64,000 bases of DNA from Clostridiales bacterium Firm_08. Its GTDB lineage: Bacteria > Bacillota > Clostridia > Oscillospirales > QAKW01. Made by a program: the position numbers and the translations under genes. How positions within the stretch are numbered: the stretch's first letter is position 1; every line of letters starts with the position of its first letter. A model generated the notes under the pieces. It was not told where the DNA came from and made no database searches. It saw only the letters and a program-made list of their open reading frames with translations. Below, piece by piece: positions 24,257 to 32,971 of the stretch. The stretch is taken from NCBI GenBank assembly GCA_001604045.1, contig LVAN01000021.1:29234-93233 (forward strand), in the 5' to 3' direction.

Positions 24257-25324
24257 ATGATCAAACCGGAGGATATTAAAAACGTAACATTTGAACAGAG
24301 TGTTTTCAGCGGTTACAAAAAAGAGGAAGTTGATTCTTTTCTTGACAAAATCCAGCAGGAGGTCGCGCGCCTTTATAAAGAGAACGCCGAACTTGTGGAA
24401 AAACTCAAGACCTGCGTGACAAAAATCGAAGAGTATCGACAGGATGAGCAGTTTTTGAAGTCCGCCATCGTCAACGCGCAAAAACTCAATGAGACAACGA
24501 TCCGCGATCTTGAGATCAAACGTAAAAAAGTTGAGTCGGACGCGGAAAAGAGAGCGGCTTCTATCCTTGAAGAGGCACAGGAAAAAGCCGAAGCTCTGAC
24601 CAAAGAGACAGAAGAGAAAGTCGCGCAGTTCAGAGAGAAAACGACGGCGGAATTCAGCGAAAAAAGAAAAAATGAGGAGTATGCTTTTCTTAAGCAAAAA
24701 GAAGAGTACGCGGCCCTTATCGCCGAGGAACAGGCGACACTTGATGGGTTAAAATCGGAAGTTTCCGACTTCCGCAACAGTATCCTCGGTATGTATAAGC
24801 AGCAGGTCACTTTGATTTGCGCGCTGCCGGAGAAACAACCGATGGATGAGCCTGCACAGGAAGATGTGCCTGAGGAAGAACCGGTGAAAACAAAGGAGAT
24901 CCCGCAGGAGGAACCTGTACTTGCTGAGGAGCCGGTCGAAGAGCCCGCATCCGAAATCGTAGAAATTGAACCCGAAGCCGAAGAACAACCGGAAGAGATC
25001 GAACCGGAGACACAGGAAGAGCCTGAAATCGTTTTGGAGGATCCTGTCCCGGTCGCTCTGCCCGTCGTGGATGACGAGCCTGTTTTGACCTTTGAGGAAA
25101 CGACAAGCGACGATGAACTCGCGGAGGTCGCGGAGGAATTTTATGCGGAGGAACCGAAGGTCGCCCGCTCACCCGTAGAGCCTGCCGCGTCCCCTTTACA
25201 TCTCCCGAGCGACGTTGAACGCGACATAGAGGAACCGGTATATTACGAAGAGGAAAACGATAACAAAAAAAGATACAGAAATTTGAAATTCGGTATTGAT
25301 TTTGACGTAAACAGCGATAAGTAG
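24257..25324 (+). CDS. divIVA: DivIVA family cell-division/polarity protein
   Basis: A 355-residue protein. The N-terminal lipid-binding motif is NVTFEQSVFSGYKKEEVDSF near residues 9-28, which targets curved membrane at poles and septa. A long coiled coil runs to about residue 180. The C-terminal half (about 195-330) is very rich in Glu and Pro with EEPV/EEP repeats, longer than in Bacillus DivIVA (164 residues). I chose the ATG at 24257 because GGAGG lies 6 bases before it; the ATG at 24245 lies upstream of that site and would add four residues. Confidence 0.92.
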   Translation: MIKPEDIKNVTFEQSVFSGYKKEEVDSFLDKIQQEVARLYKENAELVEKLKTCVTKIEEYRQDEQFLKSAIVNAQKLNETTIRDLEIKRKKVESDAEKRAASILEEAQEKAEALTKETEEKVAQFREKTTAEFSEKRKNEEYAFLKQKEEYAALIAEEQATLDGLKSEVSDFRNSILGMYKQQVTLICALPEKQPMDEPAQEDVPEEEPVKTKEIPQEEPVLAEEPVEEPASEIVEIEPEAEEQPEEIEPETQEEPEIVLEDPVPVALPVVDDEPVLTFEETTSDDELAEVAEEFYAEEPKVARSPVEPAASPLHLPSDVERDIEEPVYYEEENDNKKRYRNLKFGIDFDVNSDK

Positions 25325-25328
25325 AAAG

Positions 25329-25859
25329 ATGAAAAATCTGAAAAAATATTATTGGATCCTCATTTCTTTATTCGTGGTCCTGTCGGATCAGATCACGAAA
25401 TATCTCGTGACCCTCTTTATGGATCTTAATGAGGAGATCCCTGTGATCAAAGGCTTTTTCAGTCTGCTTTATGTGACAAACAATGGCGTCGCGTTCGGAA
25501 TGCTCTCCGGATTTGGCACGATTTCAAAGATCCTGATCGCTTTTTTGACGGTTTTGATCGTTGTTTTCGCGGTGATCATTTTATTGCGCGGTAAATTGCA
25601 GCACTCATTAGGCACGATCAGCGCCGCCATGGTGATCGGCGGGGGCGTGGGAAATCTCATCGACAGAGTCTTCCGCAGATTTGTCGTTGACTTTTTCGCT
25701 TTTACATTCGGGTCCTGGAAGTTTGCCGTTTTTAACATTGCCGATATGTTTGTCACAGTCGGTACGGTGCTGTTTCTGGTGTATTTTATCTTTTTGCATA
25801 AAGAAAAAAAGGAAGAGGAACCTTTAGAGGATGGAACCACTCAAGTTCAGGATCAATGA
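25329..25859 (+). CDS. lspA: Lipoprotein signal peptidase (signal peptidase II)
   Basis: A 176-residue membrane aspartyl protease that cleaves prolipoprotein signal peptides. Four transmembrane segments are visible. Conserved features are DQITKYLV near residue 20, TNNGVAFG, GGGVGNLIDR with the first catalytic Asp near 112-121, and FAVFNIADMFVTVG with the second Asp near 135-148. Its last 29 bases overlap the rluD start, so translation is probably coupled. Confidence 0.97.
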   Translation: MKNLKKYYWILISLFVVLSDQITKYLVTLFMDLNEEIPVIKGFFSLLYVTNNGVAFGMLSGFGTISKILIAFLTVLIVVFAVIILLRGKLQHSLGTISAAMVIGGGVGNLIDRVFRRFVVDFFAFTFGSWKFAVFNIADMFVTVGTVLFLVYFIFLHKEKKEEEPLEDGTTQVQDQ

Positions 25860-26748
25860 AACACAATGTGGTATGCGTCTTGATAAGATCTTGTCTGAAA
25901 CGCTTGCGGATCAGACAAGATCCTTTTTGATACGCCTTTTTGACGGAGACGCCGTTACGGTCAATGGAAAAGCCGTAAAAAAAAGTTATAAGGCGGCGTT
26001 GGACGATGAGGTCGTCGTTATACTTCCGGAGCCTGTCCCGTCGGATATCACGCCGGAAAATATTCCCCTTGAGATCGTTTATGAGGATGACGATCTTCTG
26101 GTTGTGAACAAGCCAAAAGGGATGGTCGTTCACCCGGCGCCGGGACATTATAACGGAACGCTTGTCAATGCGCTGCTTTATCATTGCGGCGACCGGCTTT
26201 CTACCATCAACGGCATCATTCGCCCCGGTATCCTGCATCGGATCGACAAGGATACGAGCGGGCTGTTGCTGGTTGCGAAAAATGATATGTCACATCATTT
26301 TTTGGCTCATCAAATCATGGAACATACGCTGGATCGTTATTATATCGCGGTCGTTCTGGGACGAACGGATCCGATGGGATCAATCGACGCGCCGATCGGA
26401 AGAAATCCGCGCGATCGGCAGAAAATGACGATCTGCTCGAACGGGAAAGAAGCGGTCACGCACTATGAGTCGATGGAGACCTTCAACGGCTACTCTTTGA
26501 TCCGCTGTAAACTGGAAACAGGCAGAACGCATCAGATCCGCGTCCATATGGCGTCGATCGGGCATCCTGTGTTGAATGATCCGCTTTACAACAAACAAAA
26601 ATGCAGGGTAAAGTGTGATTTTGAAGGGCAGTGCCTTCATGCGCAGACCATCGGGTTTGAGCATCCATCTACCGGTGAAAGAATGCTTTTTACGGCGGAA
26701 ACACCGGATTATTTTACAGGGATATTGACAAAACTTCGCGGATCATGA
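25831..26748 (+). CDS. rluD: RluA/RluD family 23S rRNA pseudouridine synthase
   Basis: A 305-residue enzyme. An N-terminal S4 domain (about residues 10-75) precedes the catalytic domain, with the signature HRIDKDTSGLLLVAKND at about 137-153 holding the catalytic Asp, and the GRTHQIRVHMASIGHPVLND segment near 230-249. It converts uridines in 23S rRNA helix 69 or similar sites; exact targets vary in the family. It overlaps lspA. The promoter of the following thiamine transport unit lies within its last 25 bases. Confidence 0.93.
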   Translation: MEPLKFRINETQCGMRLDKILSETLADQTRSFLIRLFDGDAVTVNGKAVKKSYKAALDDEVVVILPEPVPSDITPENIPLEIVYEDDDLLVVNKPKGMVVHPAPGHYNGTLVNALLYHCGDRLSTINGIIRPGILHRIDKDTSGLLLVAKNDMSHHFLAHQIMEHTLDRYYIAVVLGRTDPMGSIDAPIGRNPRDRQKMTICSNGKEAVTHYESMETFNGYSLIRCKLETGRTHQIRVHMASIGHPVLNDPLYNKQKCRVKCDFEGQCLHAQTIGFEHPSTGERMLFTAETPDYFTGILTKLRGS

Positions 26749-26754
26749 TATAAT
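26725..26754 (+). promoter_or_regulatory. Sigma-A promoter of the thiT unit
   Basis: Consensus TTGACA (26725-26730) and TATAAT (26749-26754) with an 18-base spacer. It overlaps the last codons and stop of rluD and lies about 10 bases before the TPP riboswitch. Confidence 0.88.
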
Positions 26755-26763
26755 TTTTGCGAA

Positions 26764-26852
26764 AAACGGGGAGCTGAGATCACTCGGCTGAGAGAGGCGT
26801 ATCGCGCCGATACCCGAACACCTGATGCGGATAATGCCGCCGTAGGAATGAT
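26764..26852 (+). promoter_or_regulatory. TPP riboswitch (THI element)
   Basis: The leader contains the thi-box landmarks in order: GGGGAGCTGAGA near 26768, GGCTGAGAGAGG near 26786, the ACCCGAACACCTGATGCGG segment near 26812-26830 and ATAATGCCGCCGTAGGAA to about 26848. TPP binding in this class typically causes early termination. A hairpin with a T run follows at 26868-26897, and the gene controlled is the thiamine transporter thiT. Confidence 0.95.
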
Positions 26853-26867
26853 ATGTTTTCTTTCTTA

Positions 26868-26897
26868 TCCTGCGCGGTTTTCGCGCGGGATCTTTTT
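26868..26897 (+). terminator. Riboswitch expression platform terminator
   Basis: A 9-bp stem tcctgcgcg/cgcgcggga (one G-T pair) with a short T-rich loop, followed by TCTTTTT. It lies 16 bases after the conserved riboswitch core and 17 bases before thiT, as expected for TPP-induced termination. Confidence 0.8.
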
Positions 26898-26914
26898 GAA
26901 AGGAAAGAAAAAAT

Positions 26915-27733
26915 ATGAACAGAAAAACTGTGATCAAACTGACGGAAAGCGCCGTGATGATCGCGATCGCCACTGTGCTTGGTCTGATCAGGATCGTTGA
27001 ATTGCCGTACGGCGGATCAGTGACGATCGCTTCGATGCTGCCGATCGTGATCATTGCCTACAGAAACGGTATGGGATACGGCCTGATATCCGGCCTGGTT
27101 TATGGCGCGATCCAACAGCTTTTGGGACTTCATACTTTGAGTTGGGTCTCGACCTGGCAATCTGTCCTCGCCGTTATTTTGCTGGATTATATCATCGCGT
27201 TTGCCGTGATCGGATTTAGCGGAATTTTCCGCAGTAAAAAAATTGATCAGGCGGCGGCGCTGACGCTTGGCGCGCTGTTTGTTTGCGTTTTGCGGTATAT
27301 GTGCCACGTGATCTCCGGCGCGACGGTTTGGGCGGGACTTTCTGTTCCCACAGCGGGGGCGCTTATCAATTCCTTCGCCTATAACGCCACATATATGATC
27401 CCGGAGACGATCGTGCTTCTGATCACGGCGTATTATATCGGTTCTATGATCGATTTTAGGACCGGCCGACCGACAAGGCTTATACGGCATAAAGATCAAA
27501 AACGGATACCAGTGATCTATTATCCCGCGGGGCTTTGCATTGTCGGCGCTTTGATCTTTGATATCGCAAGTGTGTTTTCAAAACTCCAAAACGGCGTGAC
27601 GGGGGAGTGGAACATTGCGGGATTATCACAGGTAAATTGGATCGCCGTGATGATCGTATCTTTGTCGGCCGCTTTGATCGCCGCGGTTCTTTGCCTGATC
27701 GCGAAAAAAACAAGGGGAAACAAAAACAGCTGA
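26915..27733 (+). CDS. thiT: ECF-type thiamine transporter substrate-binding subunit ThiT
   Basis: A 272-residue membrane protein with about six to seven hydrophobic segments. The N-terminal half shows SAVMIAIATVLGLIRIVE and the LPYGGSVTIASMLPIVIIAYR loop typical of ThiT, which binds thiamine from outside; the energising EcfA/EcfT module is shared and is not in this window. C-terminal helices from about residue 200 make it longer than the ~190-residue Lactococcus ThiT. The TPP riboswitch upstream confirms the substrate. A terminator follows, so it is monocistronic. Confidence 0.93.
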   Translation: MNRKTVIKLTESAVMIAIATVLGLIRIVELPYGGSVTIASMLPIVIIAYRNGMGYGLISGLVYGAIQQLLGLHTLSWVSTWQSVLAVILLDYIIAFAVIGFSGIFRSKKIDQAAALTLGALFVCVLRYMCHVISGATVWAGLSVPTAGALINSFAYNATYMIPETIVLLITAYYIGSMIDFRTGRPTRLIRHKDQKRIPVIYYPAGLCIVGALIFDIASVFSKLQNGVTGEWNIAGLSQVNWIAVMIVSLSAALIAAVLCLIAKKTRGNKNS

Positions 27734-27751
27734 CGGGAAATATTTTGAATT

Positions 27752-27792
27752 CACCTCCGCGGTTTTATTTACGTGACCGCGGAGGATTTTTG
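27752..27792 (+). terminator. Intrinsic terminator after thiT
   Basis: A perfect 10-bp stem cctccgcggt/accgcggagg (27754-27763 with 27776-27785), 12-base loop, then ATTTTT. The 158-base gap between thiT and pyrH holds this terminator and the pyrH promoter and nothing else I can see. Confidence 0.9.
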
Positions 27793-27831
27793 TAATTTTC
27801 ATATAACATTTTGATTTTTTTTTAAATTCTA

Positions 27832-27860
27832 TTTACAAACACTGTAAAATTTTGTATGAT
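27832..27860 (+). promoter_or_regulatory. Sigma-A promoter for the pyrH operon
   Basis: TTTACA (27832-27837) and TATGAT (27855-27860) with a 17-base spacer, in a very AT-rich stretch, 31 bases before the pyrH ATG. A GGGGTG ribosome site precedes the start. Confidence 0.7.
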
Positions 27861-27891
27861 ATTATATAACAAGATATAGGGGTGATTTACA

Positions 27892-28608
27892 ATGGGCGAA
27901 CTGAAATATAAAAGGATCCTGCTCAAACTCAGCGGGGAAGCGCTGGCGAACGGTAAGCCGATGGGGATCGATTTTCCCAATCTGCTTGAGATCTGTTCCA
28001 GGATCAAGGTATGTAAGGAGATGGGCGTCGATATCGCGATCGTCGTCGGCGGCGGCAATTATTGGAGAGGCAGAAGCAATCAGTATATGGATCGTACGCG
28101 CGCTGACCATATCGGGATGCTTGCCACCACGATGAATGCGCTTGCCATTCTTGACGCGTTTTCACAACTGGATGTTCCCGCGAGAGTGCAGACCGCGATC
28201 GAAATGCGGCAGATCGCCGAGCCGTATATTCGTAACAAGGCTGTAAGGCATCTTGAAAAAGAGAGGATCGTGATATTCGGCTGCGGCACAGGCAATCCGT
28301 TTTTCTCCACTGATACCGCCGCGGCGCTCAGAGCCGCGGAGATCAATGCCGATGTCATTTTCAAAGCCACAAACGTGGACGGCGTATATACGGACGATCC
28401 CCGTAAAAATAATTCGGCTCGCCGCTACGAAACGCTGACCTTCGATGAAATGTTCGCGAAGGATCTGCACGTTCTGGACGGCGCCGCCACCGCGATATGC
28501 AGAGACAACAATATCCCCATTTACGTCTTTGATATGACGGATCATGATAATATCATCCGCGCCGTAAAAGGCGAGAATATCGGAACACTGGTTGCAAAGG
28601 AGATTTGA
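27892..28608 (+). CDS. pyrH: UMP kinase
   Basis: A 238-residue amino-acid-kinase-fold enzyme phosphorylating UMP to UDP. Motifs: [12 protein letters not shown] at residues 5-16, [10 protein letters not shown] near 50-59, the [17 protein letters not shown] segment near 128-144 and [12 protein letters not shown] near 163-174. The rpsB and tsf genes usual upstream are missing; this operon begins at pyrH. frr follows after 2 bases. Confidence 0.97.
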   Translation: MGELKYKRILLKLSGEALANGKPMGIDFPNLLEICSRIKVCKEMGVDIAIVVGGGNYWRGRSNQYMDRTRADHIGMLATTMNALAILDAFSQLDVPARVQTAIEMRQIAEPYIRNKAVRHLEKERIVIFGCGTGNPFFSTDTAAALRAAEINADVIFKATNVDGVYTDDPRKNNSARRYETLTFDEMFAKDLHVLDGAATAICRDNNIPIYVFDMTDHDNIIRAVKGENIGTLVAKEI

Positions 28609-28610
28609 CA

Positions 28611-29162
28611 ATGAGTAAGTATGAAGAATTTGAAACAAAAATGCAAAAGACTATCAGCGTGTTGAGCCACGATCTTGCCGCGCTTCGCGCCGGCAGAGCC
28701 AACCCCGCGATCCTGGATAAGATCACTGTCTCGTATTACGGTACGCCCACGCCCCTCAGCCAGGTGGCGGCGATCTCCGTGCCGGAGCCCCGTATGATCG
28801 CGATCCAGCCGTGGGACGTCAGCCTTGCCAAGGAGATTGAAAAGGCGATCCTTGCTTCTGATATCGGCATCACTCCGACGTCCGACGGCAAGATCATCCG
28901 TCTTGTTTTCCCTCAGCCGACAGAAGAAAGACGTCGTGAACTGGTAAAAGATGTCAAACGTTTCGGAGAGGACAGTAAAGTCGCCATCCGCTCTATTCGA
29001 CGCGACGCTATTGAAAAATTCAAAAAAATGCAGAAAAATTCCGAGATCACCGAGGATGATCTGAAAGAGACGGAGACCGATATCCAAAAACTTACCGACA
29101 AATACTGCAAAAATATTGACGAAATGGTCACCGATAAAGAAAAAGAAGTAATGTCGGTATAA
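28611..29162 (+). CDS. frr: Ribosome recycling factor
   Basis: A 183-residue protein that splits post-termination ribosomes with EF-G. The family features are [14 protein letters not shown] near residues 25-38, [12 protein letters not shown] near 44-55 and [13 protein letters not shown]-type [14 protein letters not shown] near 102-115. The long three-helix bundle and length are normal. A GGAG site lies 8 bases before the ATG at 28611; a TTG two codons upstream is a less likely start. Confidence 0.97.
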   Translation: MSKYEEFETKMQKTISVLSHDLAALRAGRANPAILDKITVSYYGTPTPLSQVAAISVPEPRMIAIQPWDVSLAKEIEKAILASDIGITPTSDGKIIRLVFPQPTEERRRELVKDVKRFGEDSKVAIRSIRRDAIEKFKKMQKNSEITEDDLKETETDIQKLTDKYCKNIDEMVTDKEKEVMSV

Positions 29163-29166
29163 GGAG

Positions 29167-29910
29167 ATGTCTTTTCTGTTCGGAAAGAAAAATAATCAAA
29201 AACCGGATCCTGAACATTTGCCGGCGCACATTGGTATCATAATGGACGGCAATGGGAGATGGGCGCAAAAAAGAGGTCTACCTCGTACGGCGGGTCACGC
29301 CGCGGGAGTGAAAACATTTAAAAATATTTCGCTTTACGCGCAGGAGATCGGCATCCGGCAGATCACTTTTTATGCTTTTTCCACAGAAAATTGGAAGCGC
29401 CCTAAACAGGAGATCGACCGGATCATGCAGCTTTTGGATCAGTACATCGAGGAAGGTCTCGCAGAGTATGCGGAACGCAAGGCCCGCATTCGGTTTGTCG
29501 GGGATCTTGCGCCTATTCCGCCCAAAATGGCGGAAAAGATCAGGCGTTTGGAAGCGCTGACAAAAGATTATACCGGCTGGACCCTGAATATAGCGCTCAA
29601 TTACGGCGGGCGCGCCGAGATCGTAAATGCCGCGCAAAAGATCGCGCGGGAAGCGGTCGAGGGTACGCTTGCCCCGGAAGAGATCAGTGAGAATACGATC
29701 GCTTCTCGTCTATATTACGACGATATGAGCGAGTGCGATCTGATCATCCGACCGAGCGGGGAGTACAGACTTTCTAATTTTCTCTTATGGCAAAGCGCGT
29801 ACAGTGAATTTTGGTTTGACAAAATTTTGTGGCCTGATTTCAAACCGGAGGATCTTGATCGGGCGATCTGTGATTTTCAAAAAAGACAAAGGAGATTTGG
29901 AGCAATATGA
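29167..29910 (+). CDS. uppS: Undecaprenyl diphosphate synthase (isoprenyl transferase)
   Basis: A 247-residue cis-prenyltransferase making the lipid carrier for wall synthesis. The active-site IIMDGNGRWAQKRGL lies near residues 24-38 and the second substrate motif RPSGEYRLSNFLLWQSAYSE near 194-213. The ATG at 29167 is immediately preceded by AAGGAG with no spacer, which is unusual; a CTG at 29176 would have ideal spacing, so initiation here is worth noting. It overlaps cdsA by four bases. Confidence 0.96.
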   Translation: MSFLFGKKNNQKPDPEHLPAHIGIIMDGNGRWAQKRGLPRTAGHAAGVKTFKNISLYAQEIGIRQITFYAFSTENWKRPKQEIDRIMQLLDQYIEEGLAEYAERKARIRFVGDLAPIPPKMAEKIRRLEALTKDYTGWTLNIALNYGGRAEIVNAAQKIAREAVEGTLAPEEISENTIASRLYYDDMSECDLIIRPSGEYRLSNFLLWQSAYSEFWFDKILWPDFKPEDLDRAICDFQKRQRRFGAI

Positions 29911-30761
29911 AGCAAAACATTTTAACGAGGTTTTATACAAGTCTTATCATTTTCGCGGTGTTTATGCTGATTTTTCTTACCTCGTTCCTATCTCCTCTTT
30001 TTGAGATCGCGATCTCCTTTCTTTCAATGTTTTGTATATGGGAGGCGATACGCGGTACGGGATATGGCGAAAAGCGTATTTTTATGGTCCCGAGCCTGAT
30101 CTTTGGTGGACTCATGCCGCTTGTTTTTGCCTTTAAACCATATATTTTCCCGAATCGCAGCGCGTGGTACGGCGTGATCGTTCTCGGCTTTTTGTACTGC
30201 ATTGCCTCCTTTATCATTATGATGTGCAATGTTCAGACGCTGAAATTTCATAATACTACCGCCATTATGTTCATGTCGCTTCTTATCTCCGCGTTTCTTT
30301 CAACGCTGGTGTATATCCGGCGTCTTGGAGATCACGGCTTTTTCTATATGGTTCTCGCGATCGTTTGTTGCGCGTGGGTCACGGATATCTTTGCCTATCT
30401 TGTCGGCATGATGTTCGGAAAGCATCATTTTGTGCCGCATATCAGCCCTAAAAAAACCATCGAAGGATCGCTTGGCGGCGCCCTGTTCTGCATTGTGTTT
30501 TTTGTCCTGTTCTGTTTCATTTATAAACTGATGTATCATGTTTCTTTTCATTGGGGGCTGGTCATCCTGTATGCGTTCGTCTGTACGATCGTCGGACAGA
30601 TCGGTGATCTTTCTTTCTCCCTGATCAAACGATCATACGGCATCAAGGATTTCGGCAGGATCCTGCCGGGACACGGCGGCGTGCTGGATCGTCTTGATTC
30701 TCTTATCTTTATCGCGCCGACGTTTTATATGCTGCTGAGTTTACAGCCGCTGATACGATGA
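29907..30761 (+). CDS. cdsA: Phosphatidate cytidylyltransferase
   Basis: A 284-residue integral membrane enzyme making CDP-diacylglycerol, the branch point of phospholipid synthesis. About seven to eight hydrophobic segments are seen. The C-terminal signature is KRSYGIKDFGRILPGHGGVLDR (conserved S, D, P, G, D) near residues 232-253. ATGA overlaps couple it to both uppS and dxr. Confidence 0.96.
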   Translation: MKQNILTRFYTSLIIFAVFMLIFLTSFLSPLFEIAISFLSMFCIWEAIRGTGYGEKRIFMVPSLIFGGLMPLVFAFKPYIFPNRSAWYGVIVLGFLYCIASFIIMMCNVQTLKFHNTTAIMFMSLLISAFLSTLVYIRRLGDHGFFYMVLAIVCCAWVTDIFAYLVGMMFGKHHFVPHISPKKTIEGSLGGALFCIVFFVLFCFIYKLMYHVSFHWGLVILYAFVCTIVGQIGDLSFSLIKRSYGIKDFGRILPGHGGVLDRLDSLIFIAPTFYMLLSLQPLIR

Positions 30762-31909
30762 AAAAATTCATTTCCATACTCGGAAGCACCGGTTCTATCG
30801 GAACACAAGCGCTTAAGGTGATCCAACGCCTTGGATATACCGTAAGCGCTTTAAGTGCTTTTAGAAACATCGATCTTTTGGAAAAACAGGTCCGCGCGTT
30901 TCGTCCCGCTCTCGTGTCGGTGTATGATGAGACCGCGGCGCGCGAACTCAGGGAACGACTCAAAAGATTTAAAGATGTGACGGTTTTGTCAGGAAAAGAG
31001 GGAAACCTTGCTGTCGCGACGGAACCGACAGCGGATATGGTGCTTACTTCCATGGTCGGTATGATAGGACTTGAACCGACGATCGCGGCGATCCGCGCGG
31101 GAAAAGATATTGCGCTTGCCAACAAGGAAACGCTGGTCTGTGCCGGGCAGCTTATTATGGATCTCGCGAGAAAAAAAGGAGTAAACATTTATCCGGTCGA
31201 CAGTGAGCACAGCGCGATCTTTCAATGCCTGCAGGGCAAAAGGAACAACACAGTCAAAAAAATATGGCTGACCGCGTCCGGCGGACCGTTCAGAGGGTTT
31301 ACACGCGACCAGCTGCGGCATGTGACAAAGGAGCAGGCGCTTCATCATCCCAACTGGTCGATGGGAGCGAAGATCACGATCGACAGCGCCACGATGATGA
31401 ACAAAGGCCTTGAGATCATTGAGGCAAGATGGCTGTTTGACGTCCCCCAAAAGGATATCAATGTGGCGGTGCATCCCGAGAGTATCGTTCATTCCATGGT
31501 ACAGTTTGAGGACAACGCCATCCTTGCGCAGCTTGGCGTGCCGAGTATGGAGATCCCCATCCAGTATGCTTTGACGTATCCCGATCGTGTTGAGACGGAG
31601 GACGCGCTTCTGCTTGATCCGTTTGAAAAGTCCCTGCATTTTGAAAGAGCGGATGATACGACTTTCCCGCTTATGTCGGTTTGCCGAAAGGCGCTTGATA
31701 TGAGCGGTCTTATGCCGGCGGTCGCCAACGGCGCCAACGAAGCCGCTGTGGAACTTTTTTTGAATGACGTGATCGATTTTTATCAGATCAACGAAGCGGT
31801 GGAAAGCAGTTTTGCCGCATTTTCCGCCAATAAACAGACATATACTATAAAAGACGTCATTGAAGCAGATCAAACGGCGCGTTTTCACGTTTACGCCAAA
31901 TATCTATAG
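30758..31909 (+). CDS. dxr: 1-deoxy-D-xylulose 5-phosphate reductoisomerase
   Basis: A 383-residue NADPH enzyme forming MEP, the first committed step of the methylerythritol phosphate route to isoprenoids. Motifs: GSTGSIGTQ at residues 7-15 for NADPH, LANKETLVCAG near 122-132, the metal and substrate site VDSEHSAIFQCL near 148-159, and the LTASGGPFRG region near 170-179. ispG, a later step of the same pathway, lies two genes downstream and uppS uses the product. Confidence 0.97.
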   Translation: MKKFISILGSTGSIGTQALKVIQRLGYTVSALSAFRNIDLLEKQVRAFRPALVSVYDETAARELRERLKRFKDVTVLSGKEGNLAVATEPTADMVLTSMVGMIGLEPTIAAIRAGKDIALANKETLVCAGQLIMDLARKKGVNIYPVDSEHSAIFQCLQGKRNNTVKKIWLTASGGPFRGFTRDQLRHVTKEQALHHPNWSMGAKITIDSATMMNKGLEIIEARWLFDVPQKDINVAVHPESIVHSMVQFEDNAILAQLGVPSMEIPIQYALTYPDRVETEDALLLDPFEKSLHFERADDTTFPLMSVCRKALDMSGLMPAVANGANEAAVELFLNDVIDFYQINEAVESSFAAFSANKQTYTIKDVIEADQTARFHVYAKYL

Positions 31910-31917
31910 GAGATCTT

Positions 31918-32964
31918 ATGCAGCTTGTTTTTAAAATTCTGATCACGGTCCTTTTATTCGGCGTGTTGATCTTCATACATGAACTCGGGCATTATCTGAC
32001 AGCGCGGTGGTCCGGGGTAAAGATCCTTGAGTTTTCTCTGGGTATGGGGCCGGCGATCCTGAAAAAAGAAAAGAAGGGGATCCAATATTCGCTTCGCGCT
32101 TTTCCCATCGGCGGATTTGTTCAAATGGATGGTGAGGACGGCGACGGGACAGATGAAAACTCTTTTGACAAAAAACCAAAACGCAAGCGTTTGATCATTC
32201 TCGCGGCGGGCGCGTTCAATAATATTGTTTTCGGCTTTTTACTGATTTGTCTTGTTTACGGTCTGATGCGCGGGATCACACTATATCCGACGACTTATGT
32301 AGCGGAGTTCGACGAGAATGCTCAATCGTCGTCGAGTGGTCTCGCGGAGAAGGATAAGATCGTATCCGTCAACGGCTACCGCATTTACAGTTATACGGAT
32401 CTCGCATACGCGTTTTCTCTTGATACAGACAAGGATCTGACACTGACGGTTATCAGAAACGGAAAAAAACAAGTTCTTGAAAACGTAAAACTCCCTGTGG
32501 TCGACGATGAATACGGAAAACGGTATGAAATAGATTTTACCGTTTACGGTACGAAAAAAACGGTTTGGAGTACCGTCAAATACTCTTTTGACAACACCAT
32601 TTCTCTCTCACGGTCCATCTATTCGTTTATCGGTTCTTTGTTCACGGGGAAAGCGGATCTTAAAAATGTCAGCGGCCCTGTCGGGACGACAAAGATCGTC
32701 GGCGACGCGGTGGTCAGTGAAAAAGGTTTTGATTTCGCCTCTCTTTTTTTGATGATGGCGATGATCTCCATCAATCTGGGGATCGTAAATCTGTTGCCTT
32801 TTCCGGCACTTGACGGCGGCAGGATCCTATTGCTCGGCTATGAGGCGATTTTTAAGAAAAGACTGAATAAAAAAGTGGAGGCGGCCATCAATACGACAGG
32901 ATTTATTCTATTGATGGGGCTTATGCTGATCATTACGATCAAGGACGTTGTCCATCTGTTTTGA
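31918..32964 (+). CDS. rseP: RIP metalloprotease RseP (site-2 protease)
   Basis: A 348-residue intramembrane zinc protease. HELGH at about residues 21-25 lies in the first membrane helix, one PDZ domain spans about 125-205, and the second catalytic motif NLLPFPALDGG falls near 291-301. Substrates of clostridial RseP are usually anti-sigma factors or signal-peptide remnants. A GGAG site precedes the ATG. Position between dxr and ispG is standard. Confidence 0.95.
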   Translation: MQLVFKILITVLLFGVLIFIHELGHYLTARWSGVKILEFSLGMGPAILKKEKKGIQYSLRAFPIGGFVQMDGEDGDGTDENSFDKKPKRKRLIILAAGAFNNIVFGFLLICLVYGLMRGITLYPTTYVAEFDENAQSSSSGLAEKDKIVSVNGYRIYSYTDLAYAFSLDTDKDLTLTVIRNGKKQVLENVKLPVVDDEYGKRYEIDFTVYGTKKTVWSTVKYSFDNTISLSRSIYSFIGSLFTGKADLKNVSGPVGTTKIVGDAVVSEKGFDFASLFLMMAMISINLGIVNLLPFPALDGGRILLLGYEAIFKKRLNKKVEAAINTTGFILLMGLMLIITIKDVVHLF

Positions 32965-32971
32965 GGGTAGT

